This document shows, one piece after another, positions 47,436 to 56,622 of a DNA stretch of 58,302 nucleotides. Under the pieces are notes generated by a model. That model saw nothing but the letters and a program-made list of their open reading frames with translations. It was not told where the DNA came from and made no database searches. Numbering within the stretch: position 1 is the stretch's first letter; the number at the start of each line of letters is the position of its first letter. A program made the translations under genes and the position numbers. Source of the stretch: Pseudomonadota bacterium (GTDB lineage: Bacteria > Pseudomonadota > Gammaproteobacteria > Burkholderiales > Burkholderiaceae); the NCBI GenBank assembly GCA_963205525.1, contig CAUJJP010000106.1, forward strand, positions 1-58,302. Reading direction: 5' to 3'.

Positions 47436-48143
47436 ATGAGCGAGAAGCATCTGTCGACCCAGTTCGACAACGAGTTGGCCGGCATCTCCAGCCGCGTGCT
47501 CGAGATGGGCGGGCTGGTGGAGGCGCAGGTGGCGCTGGCGATGCAGGCGCTGACGGACTTCAACGACGAGACCGCGGCCCAGGTCCTGCGCCAGGAGGAG
47601 CGGGTGAACCAGATGGAGGTCGAGATCGACCGCGACCTGTCGACCATCATCGCGCGCCGCCAGCCCACCGCGCGCGACCTGCGGCTGCTGATCGCGGTCA
47701 GCCGCACCATAGGCAACCTGGAGCGTGTGGGCGACGAGGCGGCGCGCATCGCGCGTGCGGTGCAGCGCTTCGTCGCCTCCGGCATCGCGCCGCGGCTGCG
47801 CCAGCCGATCAGCGACCTGCGCTTTGCCGCCGAGCTGGCAGTGGCCTCGCTGCGCCGCGTGCTCGACGCCTTCGCGCGCCTGGATACCCAGCAGGCGCTG
47901 GAGGTGCTCAGGCACGACGACCAGATCGACGCCGAGTTCGACGGCCTGCTGCGCAAGCTCATCACCTACATGATGGAGGACCCGCGCACCATCTCTTCGA
48001 GCATCGACCTGGTGTTCGTCGCGAAGGCGATCGAGCGCGTCGGCGACCACGCCAAGAACCTCGCCGAAGCGGTGATCTACGTCGTCAAGGGCACCGACGT
48101 GCGCCACCATTCGGTGCAGGCGGTCGAGGACGCGGTCCGTTGA
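47436..48143 (+). CDS. phoU: Phosphate signalling protein PhoU
   Basis: A 235-residue protein made of two three-helix bundles, each with an acidic metal-binding motif (IGNLERVGDEAARIAR and FVAKAIERVGDHAKNLAE). It links PstSCAB to PhoR and keeps PhoR inactive when phosphate is high. AAGGAG lies 10 bases before ATG 47436. The length and helical pattern match the family. phoB follows after 16 bases. Confidence 0.96.
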   Translation: MSEKHLSTQFDNELAGISSRVLEMGGLVEAQVALAMQALTDFNDETAAQVLRQEERVNQMEVEIDRDLSTIIARRQPTARDLRLLIAVSRTIGNLERVGDEAARIARAVQRFVASGIAPRLRQPISDLRFAAELAVASLRRVLDAFARLDTQQALEVLRHDDQIDAEFDGLLRKLITYMMEDPRTISSSIDLVFVAKAIERVGDHAKNLAEAVIYVVKGTDVRHHSVQAVEDAVR

Positions 48144-48159
48144 TGATGGGGTGCAGAAC

Positions 48160-48873
48160 ATGAGCCGGGTCCTGGTGGTGGAGGACGAGTCGGCGATCGC
48201 CGAGCTGGTGGCGCTGAACCTGCGTCACAGCGGCTACGAGGTGACGCTGGCGGCGAGCGCCGAGCAGGCGCAGGCGGCGGTCGACCGCGCGCTGCCCGAC
48301 CTGGTGCTGCTGGACTGGATGCTGCCCGGCCAGTCCGGGCTGCAGCTCGCGCAGCGCTGGCGCGCGCAGCCGCGCACGCGCGAGATGGCGCTCATCATGC
48401 TCACCGCGCGCCACGAGGAGGCGGATCGGATCGCCGGCCTGGACGCCGGCGCCGACGACTACCTGAGCAAACCCTTCTCGCCCAAGGAGCTGCTGGCGCG
48501 CATCCGTGCCGTGCTGAGGCGCAAGGCGCCGCAGGCGCTGGAGCAGGCGATCGAGGTCGGCGGCCTGCGGCTGGACCCCGCGACCCGGCGCGTCGGGCGC
48601 GAGATCGACGGCCAGCAGGTGGAGGTGCGTCTGGGCCCCACCGAGTTCCGCCTGCTGCACTTCCTGATGGCGCATCCGCAGCGCGTGCACAGCCGCGCCC
48701 AGCTGCTGGACCGCGTCTGGGGCGACCACGTGTTCATCGAGGACCGCACGGTCGACGTGCACATCAAGCGGCTGCGCGACGCCCTGCAGGCGGTGGACCG
48801 TGCCGGCCTGGTCGAGACCGTGCGCGGCGCTGGCTACCGGCTGGCCAGGCCGGCCGACGCGGCGGCGCCATGA
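48160..48873 (+). CDS. phoB: Phosphate regulon response regulator PhoB
   Basis: A 237-residue OmpR-family regulator. The receiver starts RVLVVEDESAIAELV, with phospho-acceptor Asp52 (LVLLDWMLPG) and a conserved Lys in LSKPFSPKELLARI. The winged-helix domain has LGPTEFRLLHFLMAHPQRVH and VDVHIKRLRDAL. It binds Pho boxes such as the one upstream of pstS. ATG 48160 fits the family start; a GTG at 48151 would add three residues. Its stop overlaps phoR. Confidence 0.96.
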   Translation: MSRVLVVEDESAIAELVALNLRHSGYEVTLAASAEQAQAAVDRALPDLVLLDWMLPGQSGLQLAQRWRAQPRTREMALIMLTARHEEADRIAGLDAGADDYLSKPFSPKELLARIRAVLRRKAPQALEQAIEVGGLRLDPATRRVGREIDGQQVEVRLGPTEFRLLHFLMAHPQRVHSRAQLLDRVWGDHVFIEDRTVDVHIKRLRDALQAVDRAGLVETVRGAGYRLARPADAAAP

Positions 48874-50273
48874 GCTGGGCCGCGGCACGGCTGCTGGCGC
48901 TCTGGGCGGCCGGCGCAGGCGGTGCCGTTGCGGGATTGCTGGCCGGTGCGCCGCTGCACTGGCCGCTGGTCGGCGCCGCGCTCGGCGCGGCGGCCGCGAC
49001 CGGGCTGCTCACCGGGCTGGACGCCTGGCGCGGGCGGCGCCTGCTGAAGTGGCTGCGCGGGGCGCAGCAAGGATCGGCGCCGCGTGACGCCGGCTTCTGG
49101 GGCGAGATCGGCTACCGGGTCGAGAAAGCCATGCGCGCGCGCGAGCGCCAGGTCGAGGCCGAGCGTCAGCGGCTGGCGCAGTTCCTGTCGGCGATGGAGG
49201 CCTCGCCCAACGGCGTGCTGCTGATCGACGCCGGCGAGCAGATCGACTGGTGCAACTCGGTCGCCGCGCTGCACTTCGACCTCCATCCCGACCGCGACCG
49301 ACGCCAGCGCGTGACCAACCTGGTGCGCGCGCCGGCGTTCAAGGCCTACCTGGACGAAGGGCGCTGGGGTGAACCCGTGGTCTTCGTCGCCCCCGACGGG
49401 CGCAGCACGCTTTCGGTGCTGGTGCGGCCCTATGGCGAGGGGCTCAAGCTCGTGCTGTCGCAGGACATCACCGAGCGCGAGCGCCTGGAGGCGATGCGGC
49501 GCGACTTCGTCTCCAACGTGTCGCACGAGATCCGCACCCCGCTCACGGTGCTCGCCGGCTTCGTCGAAACCATGGCCACGCTGCCGCTGTCGGAGGGCGA
49601 ACGCCACCGCGTGCTGGAGTTGATGACGCAGCAGACCGAGCGCATGCAAAGCCTGGTCGCCGACCTGCTGACCCTGGCCGCGCTCGAAGGCAGCCCACGG
49701 CCGGCGCCGGATCGCTGGATCGCGCTTGGCGCCCTGCTCGAACGCAGCGCCGCCGATGCGCGCGCCCTGTCCGCCGGCCGCCACCGGCTGCTGCTGGAAC
49801 CGGTGTCGGGCTGGGGGGTCGCCGGCAGCGAGACCGAGCTGCACAGTGCGGTCGGCAACCTGCTGAGCAACGCCGTGCGCTACACGCCCGAGGGGGGCGA
49901 GATCCGGCTGCGCTGGCTGCCGCGGGGTGACGGCAGCGGCGCGATAGCGGTCGCCGACAGCGGTATCGGCATCCCGCGCGCGCACCAGGCGCGGCTGACC
50001 GAGCGCTTCTACCGCATCGACGGCAGCCGCTCACGCGAGACCGGCGGCACCGGCCTCGGGCTGGCGATCGTCAAGCACGTCATGCAGCGCCACGGCGGCG
50101 CGATCGAGATCGAGAGCGACGAAGGCAAGGGCTCGACCTTCACGCTCGTCCTGCCGGCCGCCCGGCTGCGGCCAGCGCCGCCAGCCGCTGTCATCCAAGC
50201 CCCCGATCCGGGGCCCGGCCCGGGGCTCAGCCCGGGGTTCGGTCCGGCGCCGAGCGACGCCACAGGACGCTGA
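48870..50273 (+). CDS. phoR: Phosphate regulon sensor histidine kinase PhoR
   Basis: A 467-residue kinase. Two N-terminal membrane helices (about 3-27 and 30-48) with almost no periplasmic loop precede a PAS domain (MEASPNGVLLIDAGEQIDWC). The HisKA motif is VSNVSHEIRTPLTVLAGF; HATPase_c has NLLSNAVRYTPEGG, VADSGIGIPR and GGTGLGLAIVKHV. It phosphorylates PhoB when phosphate is low. The last 40 residues are Pro/Gly-rich, and their codons overlap the convergent membrane-protein gene by 47 bases. Confidence 0.96.
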   Translation: MSWAAARLLALWAAGAGGAVAGLLAGAPLHWPLVGAALGAAAATGLLTGLDAWRGRRLLKWLRGAQQGSAPRDAGFWGEIGYRVEKAMRARERQVEAERQRLAQFLSAMEASPNGVLLIDAGEQIDWCNSVAALHFDLHPDRDRRQRVTNLVRAPAFKAYLDEGRWGEPVVFVAPDGRSTLSVLVRPYGEGLKLVLSQDITERERLEAMRRDFVSNVSHEIRTPLTVLAGFVETMATLPLSEGERHRVLELMTQQTERMQSLVADLLTLAALEGSPRPAPDRWIALGALLERSAADARALSAGRHRLLLEPVSGWGVAGSETELHSAVGNLLSNAVRYTPEGGEIRLRWLPRGDGSGAIAVADSGIGIPRAHQARLTERFYRIDGSRSRETGGTGLGLAIVKHVMQRHGGAIEIESDEGKGSTFTLVLPAARLRPAPPAAVIQAPDPGPGPGLSPGFGPAPSDATGR

Positions 50274-51909
50274 GTTCCTCGCGGTCGGTGGGCCGCCGCA
50301 CGCTGGCCACCCACTGCCAGCCAGGCGGCGCGGGGGGTGTGGCGGCGTTGCGCGGTTGCTCGCGCAGCACGCGCAGCCGCCAGTCGCAGGCGGCGGTGGG
50401 CCGTGCATCCACCTTCCAGCGGCCGTGTACCTCCAGCGCCGCCAGCAGGGCCGGCGGCAGGCCGGCGGCATCTATGCAGTCCACCGCCTGTGGCAGCTGC
50501 GGTCGCAGCGCATCGACCCAGGGTGCGGCGCTGCGCGCGTGGTCCAGCAGGGGTCGCCACAGGGTCAACAGCAGCAGCCAGACCAGGGCCACGCCACCGG
50601 CCGGCAGCACCATGCTCTTCCAGACCGCTTCGCGGTGCCGGCCGGTGCGCCAGCGCAGCAGCCACAGCCAGGCCAGGGTGGCGGCGAGGGCCGGCAGCAG
50701 GTCGACGAGATCGAACACCGGCACGAAACTGGGCGCCAGCTTGGCGACGTTGGCCGCCGGCTTGGCCGGCACCCCGGTCATCATGGCGGCGTAGATCACC
50801 CACACCGCGATCGCGCAGGCGCTGAACAAGGCCATCGACAGCCAGTCGACGGCGGCGCTGGCACTGCGCCGCAGCGTGGGCAGGGCGAACGCGGCCAGCA
50901 CCGCCGCCCCCGGCAGCCCGAGCAGCAGGGCGCGGTCGGAGCCGCGCATCGCCAGGCTGGCGGCGAGCGCGGCCGCCAGCAGCAGCAGCGGCACCGCGAC
51001 ATGGCGGTGGCCGAGGTGACGCCGCCAGCGCCACAGCGTCCACAGCACCGCCGGCCAGGCTGGCCACAGAAACCACAGCCACTGGCGGGCGATGGACAGC
51101 AGGTCCTCGGTGCGCCAGGCCGTGCCCAGGCGCCAGGCCCAGGTGCCGGCGGCAGCGGCCAGCGTGACCGCCAGCAAGGTGGCCGCCGCGATCCAGCGCG
51201 CGGTCTGCCGCACCTCGGGATAGGCCGAGCGCCAGCACACGACGACCGCGCCCAGGCCGGTCACGAAGGCCACCGCGGGTGCGCCGCAAAGCGCCAGCAT
51301 CGGCCACGCCAGCAGCGCGGCGGCGCGCGCGCGCCGCGGCCGCCAGGGTGCAGCCGCCAGCGCCCACAGCGAGGCGCTGATCGCGCACAGCTGGGCCAGC
51401 TCGGGCGTGGTCTCGTGGCCGAGCTGCAGCAGCCCCAGGGTGGCGATGAAGGCGAGCAGGGCGGCGTCGGCGATCGCGCGCGCGTAATCCTTCGGATCGG
51501 CCTCGCCGCCAAAGGCAAAGGCCACCGGCTGCGCGGCCTCGGTGCGTGCGAGTTGCAGGCTGGCCGACCACAGCAGGGCCAGGGTGGCGACGAGCAGGAG
51601 GATGAAGGGCAGCCGCGCCGCCAGCGGTCCGCCGATCCAGGGACCGAGCATCCAGACGCTGGCCGCGCCCAGCCAGTGCGGCAGCAGCGGCGTGTCCACC
51701 GGCAGGCCGCCCAGCGTCGGTGCCAGCCAGCCGGTGCGACCCTGTGCCATCGCCTCCATCAGGCCGTAGGCCGTGAGGTCGGCGTTGCGCCAGGGATCGC
51801 GCCCGAACAGGCCGGGCAGCAGATAGGCCGCGCACAGCAGCAGCAGGGGCAGCCGTGGCAGCGGCACGGCGCCACGGCGCGTGACGAGGGCAGGGCTGGG
51901 ACGGTTCAC
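50227..51909 (-). CDS. Polytopic membrane protein, ArnT/PMT-like glycosyltransferase
   Basis: A protein of about 560 residues with roughly 12 membrane helices. The first extracytoplasmic loop begins LFGRDPWRNADLTAYGLMEA, similar to the acidic-motif loop of GT39/GT83 glycosyltransferases that use undecaprenyl-linked sugars. LPHWLGAASVWMLG and the C-terminal periplasmic domain of about 120 residues (VDCIDAAGLPPALLAALEVH) also fit ArnT-like enzymes. The donor and acceptor are unknown. No ATG is present at the natural start; GTG 51909 is chosen. Its 3' end overlaps phoR by 47 bases in convergent orientation. Confidence 0.72.
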   Translation of the reverse strand: MNRPSPALVTRRGAVPLPRLPLLLLCAAYLLPGLFGRDPWRNADLTAYGLMEAMAQGRTGWLAPTLGGLPVDTPLLPHWLGAASVWMLGPWIGGPLAARLPFILLLVATLALLWSASLQLARTEAAQPVAFAFGGEADPKDYARAIADAALLAFIATLGLLQLGHETTPELAQLCAISASLWALAAAPWRPRRARAAALLAWPMLALCGAPAVAFVTGLGAVVVCWRSAYPEVRQTARWIAAATLLAVTLAAAAGTWAWRLGTAWRTEDLLSIARQWLWFLWPAWPAVLWTLWRWRRHLGHRHVAVPLLLLAAALAASLAMRGSDRALLLGLPGAAVLAAFALPTLRRSASAAVDWLSMALFSACAIAVWVIYAAMMTGVPAKPAANVAKLAPSFVPVFDLVDLLPALAATLAWLWLLRWRTGRHREAVWKSMVLPAGGVALVWLLLLTLWRPLLDHARSAAPWVDALRPQLPQAVDCIDAAGLPPALLAALEVHGRWKVDARPTAACDWRLRVLREQPRNAATPPAPPGWQWVASVRRPTDREELSVLWRRSAPDRTPG

Positions 51910-51954
51910 GCGGGCGATGATGTCATTGCCGAAGGCGCACCCGGAACGGACACG

Positions 51955-51976
51955 AAAAAGGCAGCCGAAGCTGCCT
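51955..51976 (-). terminator. Terminator downstream of rpmE2
   Basis: On the minus strand AGGCAGC (51976-51970), a TTCG tetraloop and GCTGCCT (65-59) are followed by TTTT and CG. The stem lies about 40 bases after the rpmE2 stop and before the glycosyltransferase-like gene, so it should separate the two. Confidence 0.9.
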
Positions 51977-52016
51977 GGATCGCGGTTGACGCGGGGGCCG
52001 ACGTCGGCCGGCCGAC

Positions 52017-52277
52017 TTACTTCTTGCCGCTGAGGTGGGCGAACTTGTTGCGGAACTTCTCGACCCGGCCACCCAGGCTGTCCACGCTCTTTTGGGTGCC
52101 GGTGTAGAACGGGTGCGACTCGCTGGTGGTTTCCAGCTTCATCAGCGGCAGTTCGCGGCCATCGTCGAGCTTGATCGTCTCCTTGGTCTGCGCGCAGGAG
52201 CGGGTGACGAACTGGAAGCCGTTGGACAGGTCGACGAAGCAGACGTCGCGGTAGCCGGGGTGGATGCCTTCTTTCAT
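52017..52277 (-). CDS. rpmE2: 50S ribosomal protein L31 type B
   Basis: An 86-residue ribosomal protein. It begins [20 protein letters not shown] and has the type B block [20 protein letters not shown], ending in basic [12 protein letters not shown]. The four-cysteine zinc site of type A L31 is absent, so it is the zinc-independent form. GAGG lies 6 bases before ATG 52277. It is downstream of rho on the same strand, separated by a tandem repeat and a terminator. Confidence 0.96.
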   Translation of the reverse strand: MKEGIHPGYRDVCFVDLSNGFQFVTRSCAQTKETIKLDDGRELPLMKLETTSESHPFYTGTQKSVDSLGGRVEKFRNKFAHLSGKK

Positions 52278-52373
52278 GGGAGCCTCGCAAGGAGCCGGGA
52301 GCCACGCCGCACCGCGCGACGCACTTGCCGAAGAGGAAAACAGCGGATTATAGGGGAGGTGGATGGGTTGGCA

Positions 52374-52521
52374 GCAGGGACGGCGGTTCGCCACCGCACC
52401 CCAGGCCCTCGCAGAGCTCGGGCCGTTCGCAAGGCGAAAAACAGTCCGCAGGGACGGCGGTTTGCCACCGCACCCCAGGCCCTCGCAGAGCTCGGGCCGT
52501 TCGCAAGGCGAAAAACAGTCC
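52374..52521. repeat. Two tandem 74-bp repeats downstream of rho
   Basis: Units 52374-52447 and 52448-52521 differ at a single position that I can see (TTCGCC against TTTGCC). Each runs from GCAGGGACGGCGG to GGCGAAAAACAGTCC. A third unit begins (GCAGGGAC) at 52522 and then turns into the terminator stem. The repeats fill most of the rho-rpmE2 gap. Confidence 0.95.
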
Positions 52522-52536
52522 GCAGGGACTGTTTTT
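52511..52536. terminator. Terminator of rho, built on the repeat end
   Basis: AAAAACAGTCC (52511-52521) pairs perfectly with GGACTGTTTTT (52526-52536) around a GCAG loop. It lies 10 bases after the rho stop on the minus strand and has T-runs on both strands. The left arm is the last 11 bases of the 74-bp repeat. Confidence 0.93.
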
Positions 52537-52545
52537 CGTCCTTGC

Positions 52546-53811
52546 TCACCCGCCTCTTCGCATCATGTCGAAGAAGTCGAGGTTGTTCTTCGAGGCCTTC
52601 ATCTTCTCGAGGATGAACTCCATCGCCTCGATCTCGTCCATCGGGTACAGCAGCTTGCGCAGGATCCAGGTCTTTTGCAGGATCTCCGGCTTGAGCAGCA
52701 GTTCCTCGCGCCGGGTGCCGCTCTTGTTGAGCAGGATGGAGGGGTAGACGCGCTTCTCGGACATCCGGCGGTCGAGGTGGATCTCGCAGTTGCCGGTGCC
52801 CTTGAACTCCTCGTAGATCACCTCGTCCATCTTGGAGCCGGTGTCGATGAGCGCGGTGCCGATGATGGTGAGCGAGCCGCCTTCCTCGACGTTGCGTGCG
52901 GCGCCGAAGAAGCGCTTCGGACGCTGCAGCGCGTTGGCGTCCACGCCACCGGTGAGCACCTTGCCGGAGGAGGGCAGGACGTTGTTGTAGGCGCGCGCCA
53001 GCCGCGTGATGCTGTCCAGCAGGATGATCACGTCCTTGCCCAGTTCCACCAGGCGCTTGGCGCGCTCGATCACCATCTCGGCCACCTGCACGTGGCGTGC
53101 CGCCGGCTCGTCGAAGGTGGAGCTGATGACCTCGCCGCGCACGGTGCGCTGCATCTCGGTCACTTCCTCGGGCCGCTCGTCCACCAGCAGCACGATCAGG
53201 TGCACGTCCGGGTAGTTGGCCACCAGGGCGTGCGCCAGGTGCTGCATCATCATCGTCTTGCCGCTCTTGGGCTGGCTCACGAGCAGGGCGCGCTGGCCTT
53301 TGCCGATCGGGGCGATGAGGTCGATGATGCGGCAGGTGACGTTCTCGTCGTTGGCCTTGATGTCGCGCTCGAGCCTGAACTGTTCCTTCGGGAACAGCGG
53401 GGTCAGGTTCTCGAACATGATCTTGTGCTTGTTCTGCTCCGGGGTGACGCCGTTGACGCGGTCCACCTTGACGAGCGCGAAGTAGCGCTCGCCGTCCTTG
53501 GGCACGCGCACCTCGCCTTCGATCATGTCGCCGGTGTGCAGGTTGAAGCGCCGCACCTGGCTCGGCGACAGGTAGATGTCGTCGGTGCTGGCCATGTAGC
53601 TGGCCTCGATGCTGCGCAGGAAGCCGAAGCCGTCGGGCAGCACTTCCAGCACGCCGTCGCCGAACACCTGCTCGCCGGCCTTGGCGCGCTTCTTCATGAT
53701 CGCGAACATCAGCTCCTGCTTGCGCAGGCGGGCGACGTTCTCGATCTCCAGCTCCTCGCCCATGCGGATGAGCTCGGAGACGTGCAGGGACTTCAGTTCT
53801 GACAGGTGCAT
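52546..53811 (-). CDS. rho: Transcription termination factor Rho
   Basis: A 421-residue hexameric RNA helicase. The N-terminal RNA-binding domain has [20 protein letters not shown], with the cold-shock-like fold. The ATPase core has Walker [16 protein letters not shown], Walker [17 protein letters not shown], the Q-loop in [15 protein letters not shown], and [20 protein letters not shown]. It ends Rho-dependent transcripts. The length matches E. coli Rho (419). A 212-bp leader separates it from trxA, as expected for autoregulated rho genes. Confidence 0.98.
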   Translation of the reverse strand: MHLSELKSLHVSELIRMGEELEIENVARLRKQELMFAIMKKRAKAGEQVFGDGVLEVLPDGFGFLRSIEASYMASTDDIYLSPSQVRRFNLHTGDMIEGEVRVPKDGERYFALVKVDRVNGVTPEQNKHKIMFENLTPLFPKEQFRLERDIKANDENVTCRIIDLIAPIGKGQRALLVSQPKSGKTMMMQHLAHALVANYPDVHLIVLLVDERPEEVTEMQRTVRGEVISSTFDEPAARHVQVAEMVIERAKRLVELGKDVIILLDSITRLARAYNNVLPSSGKVLTGGVDANALQRPKRFFGAARNVEEGGSLTIIGTALIDTGSKMDEVIYEEFKGTGNCEIHLDRRMSEKRVYPSILLNKSGTRREELLLKPEILQKTWILRKLLYPMDEIEAMEFILEKMKASKNNLDFFDMMRRGG

Positions 53812-54023
53812 GGGTGGGGGCCCTCGGCGGGGGCGCCGGTCGGCGTGGCTGGACCGCAGACACCGCCCTGCGCGGGCGGCGGTCGGGATCGACCAGAGGT
53901 GTGGGTGTTGGGTGGGGCCAGCGTGCTTGGGATGGCGGGGCCTGCGGTCTTGGCCCGGGGCACGCTGGCGCGGCCGTTCACCGGGCGTCGGCCCCGATCA
54001 GGGGCTGCCCGGCTCGGCCCGGA

Positions 54024-54353
54024 TTATAGATGGGCGTCGAGGAACGCGGTCAGTTCGGCCTTGGGCTTGACGCCGACCAGCGACCGCACCAGTTCTCCGT
54101 TCTTCCACAGCTGCAGGGTCGGGATGCCGCGGATGCCGTACTGCGCCGGCTTCTCGCGGTTGTCGTCGACGTTGATCTTGGCGATCTGCAGCCGGCCCTC
54201 GTACTGCTTGGAGAGCTCGTCCAGGATGGGCGCGATCATCTTGCACGGACCGCACCACTCGGCCCAGTAGTCCACCAGCACCGGCTTGTCGGACTGCAGC
54301 ACGTCGGTGCCGAAGCTCGCGTCGGTGACCTGCTTGATCAACTCACTGCTCAT
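54024..54353 (-). CDS. trxA: Thioredoxin 1
   Basis: A 109-residue thioredoxin with the active site WCGPC at residues 33-37 (VLVDYWAEWCGPCKMIAP) and the cis-proline region GIRGIPTLQLWKNGE. It reduces disulfides in cytoplasmic proteins. AGGAG lies 9 bases before ATG 54353. The trxA-rho order is conserved in proteobacteria. Confidence 0.97.
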   Translation of the reverse strand: MSSELIKQVTDASFGTDVLQSDKPVLVDYWAEWCGPCKMIAPILDELSKQYEGRLQIAKINVDDNREKPAQYGIRGIPTLQLWKNGELVRSLVGVKPKAELTAFLDAHL

Positions 54354-54794
54354 CGGGGAATCTCCTGAGGGTCTGCCGGGCACACCCGGGTCGGCGGCCT
54401 GTGGGTGGCGGGCGAATGACCCGCCAAGGCCTGCGAATTCAATGCCGCCTGCGGCGGATTGCTGGCGGGAATTCTGACATAAAGGGCGTGCCGGCGATGG
54501 CGTGCGGGGGGTGCCGCCGCCGCGTGCCTGCAAGCCCGCCGCCAGCCCGATGCAAGCCCGCGGCGACCTCGCAGCGAGTCCGCAGCGAGTCCGCAGCGAG
54601 CATGGCACAAGCCCGGTGCAAGCCCTCCGCAAGGGCTGCCCGCGGGGCATGGCGCGCCTGCACCACGGGCCTGCAGGACGCGGTGCAGGGCACCGCAGCG
54701 CTGGTGCCGGCCTCTTTCCAGCGGCCGAACTGGGTGCCGATCCGGTCGCTGTTCGCACCTTCGTGCGGCTTGCCGCGCGTTTCAATCGGGGAAC
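54354..54794. other. Intergenic stretch between trxA and the pseudokinase gene
   Basis: About 440 bp with no gene I can support; frames crossing it have Arg/Ala-rich, shadow-like composition. It holds an 11-bp tandem repeat (54571-54600) and repeated pieces such as GATGCAAGCCCG and GGTGCAAGCCC. Promoters for trxA and the kinase-like gene should lie here, but none is clear. Confidence 0.5.
54571..54600. repeat. Tandem 11-bp repeat
   Basis: GCAGCGAGTCC occurs at 54571-54581 and 54582-54592, and a third partial copy GCAGCGAG ends at 54600. It lies about 195 bp upstream of the pseudokinase gene. Confidence 0.88.
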
Positions 54795-56546
54795 ATGAGC
54801 GCCGCTCCCACCACCACTTCGGCCGCCGCCGCCGCCCCGCGCGCACAGGCGGTGCGCACGCTCGGCCACTACCAGTTGCTGCGCCTGCTGGGCAAGAGCG
54901 AACGCACCATGGCCTGGCGGGTGGCCGACACGCGCAGCGCGCAGGAGCTGGTGCTGGTGCTGCCGCGCCAGCAGCCGCAGACCGCGGCCGCGCTGGACGC
55001 CTGGATCGCCGCCGTGCGCAAGGCCGGGCGCTTGAGCCACCCGCACCTGGCGGCGATGGTCGACAGCGGGGTGGTCGACCACTGGCCCTTCGTGGCCTAC
55101 GACCCGCGCGACGAGGTCACGCTGGCCGAACGCATCCCGCGCCAGGGCGAGCCGCCCGCCGAGGTGGCGGCCTACGCCGTGAAGGCGCTGGAAGGCCTGG
55201 CCTTCGCGCACGAAGCCGGCGTCGCCCACCTGGACCTGCAGCCCTACCTGGTGCTGGCGGGTGCGCAAGGCCAGCTCAGGCTGCTCGGGGCCGCGGTCGC
55301 CACCCAGGGCGAAGGCACGCAGTCGCACGACACCACCGGTCTGGCGGTGCAGCGTGAGGCCGCACAACGCGACGTGCTGGCGCTGGGGCTGATCGTGCAC
55401 CACGCGCTGGCCGGTGCGCCGGCGCTGGATCAGCCCGACGTCGGCCTGGCGATGCGCGAGCTGCCGCCCAGCGGGCGCGAGATCGTCCGCCTTCCCTTCA
55501 CCAGCGCACAGCCGCTGCCGGACGCCTTGCGCGCCATCGTCAACCGCGCCACCGACCGCCAGGAGCGCCAGCGCTACCGCAATGCGCGCACCCTGGCGCG
55601 CGCCCTGCAGGGCTGGTTGAAGACCGATGCCGAGGGCGGCGGCGGGCCGCTGGCCCTGCTGCTGGACCGGCTGCACAGCGTCGGCCTGCTGCCGGCGTCG
55701 CCGGGGGTCGCCGATCGCGCCGCGCGCCTGGCCCTGATGGACCGCGAGCGCACGAGCGAGCTCGCCGAGATCGTGCTGCAGGACATGGCGCTGAGCTTCG
55801 AGATGCTGCGCGCCGTCAACACGGCCCAGGTGCGCACCGGCCAGGTGGCCGGCACCGGGCCGGTGCTGACCATCCGGCGTGCCATCGCCATGCTCGGCCT
55901 GGACGGCGTGCGCCGGGCCGCGCTCGTGCTGCGCGCCTGGCCGGGGCCGCTGGACGAGGCCAATGCGGCCCATCTGCAGCGCCAGTTCGAGCGCGTGCGG
56001 CGTGCCGCGCAGGTCGCACAGAGATTGCGCCCGGCCGGTTACGACGCCGAGGTGGTCTACCTCGTCACCCTGATGCAAAGCCTGGGCCGGCTCGCCGTGC
56101 ACTACCACTTCCCCGAGGAGGCGCAGCAGATCCATCGCCTCATGCTGCCGGCGCCCAACCCCAAGGCGGGTGAACCCGACGAGCCGGGCATGAGCGAGGA
56201 AGCCGCGGCCTGGGCCGTGCTGGGCACCGGCATCGACGAGCTCGGGGTGGCGATCACCCGCCACTGGGGTCTGGATGGCGCCGTGCAGCAGATGGCGCGC
56301 CGCCTGCCGCTGAGCGCCGCGGTGCGAACGCCCGACAGCGACGACGACATGCTGCGCCTGAGCGCGAGCTGCGCCATCGAGGCGGTGGACGCCCTGGCGC
56401 AGCCGGCGGCGCAGGTCGTTCCCGCATTGCAGCGCGTGCTGCAACGCTATGCGCGGCCGCTGTCGCTCACGCTCAAGGACTTGCAGCAGGCGCTGGACCT
56501 GCAGCCCGCGGCGGCCGAGGACGCACGCCAGAAGGTGTCCCAGTGA
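54795..56546 (+). CDS. Pseudokinase-HDOD fusion protein
   Basis: A 583-residue protein. Residues 24-290 follow the Ser/Thr kinase fold but have lost key residues. The Gly-rich loop is degenerate (LLGKSERTMAWRV). The ATP-binding Lys is missing (ELVLVLPR in place of VAIK). The catalytic loop reads HLDLQP (145-150) instead of HRDLKP, and the DFG motif is replaced (RLLGAAVA). The second half is an HDOD domain (LQDMALSFEMLRAVNTAQV, RRAIAMLGLDGVRRAALVL, YLVTLMQSLGRLAVHYHFPE), lacking the HD metal-binding pair. It precedes a similar protein with an intact kinase core by 76 bases, so the two may be partners or paralogues. The role is unknown. Confidence 0.82.
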   Translation: MSAAPTTTSAAAAAPRAQAVRTLGHYQLLRLLGKSERTMAWRVADTRSAQELVLVLPRQQPQTAAALDAWIAAVRKAGRLSHPHLAAMVDSGVVDHWPFVAYDPRDEVTLAERIPRQGEPPAEVAAYAVKALEGLAFAHEAGVAHLDLQPYLVLAGAQGQLRLLGAAVATQGEGTQSHDTTGLAVQREAAQRDVLALGLIVHHALAGAPALDQPDVGLAMRELPPSGREIVRLPFTSAQPLPDALRAIVNRATDRQERQRYRNARTLARALQGWLKTDAEGGGGPLALLLDRLHSVGLLPASPGVADRAARLALMDRERTSELAEIVLQDMALSFEMLRAVNTAQVRTGQVAGTGPVLTIRRAIAMLGLDGVRRAALVLRAWPGPLDEANAAHLQRQFERVRRAAQVAQRLRPAGYDAEVVYLVTLMQSLGRLAVHYHFPEEAQQIHRLMLPAPNPKAGEPDEPGMSEEAAAWAVLGTGIDELGVAITRHWGLDGAVQQMARRLPLSAAVRTPDSDDDMLRLSASCAIEAVDALAQPAAQVVPALQRVLQRYARPLSLTLKDLQQALDLQPAAAEDARQKVSQ

Positions 56547-56622
56547 ACCTGCTCGCTGTGCCGGGTGATGTCGGCCCGTTCCGGGCGGCTCTCGACGTGG
56601 TCCCCGGCACGGGAGCGGGCCG

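Noticed and set aside
54502..54798. Possible 98-codon gene upstream of the pseudokinase
   Set aside because: No ribosome site, Ala/Arg/Gly-rich shadow composition, and part of it is encoded by an 11-bp tandem repeat.
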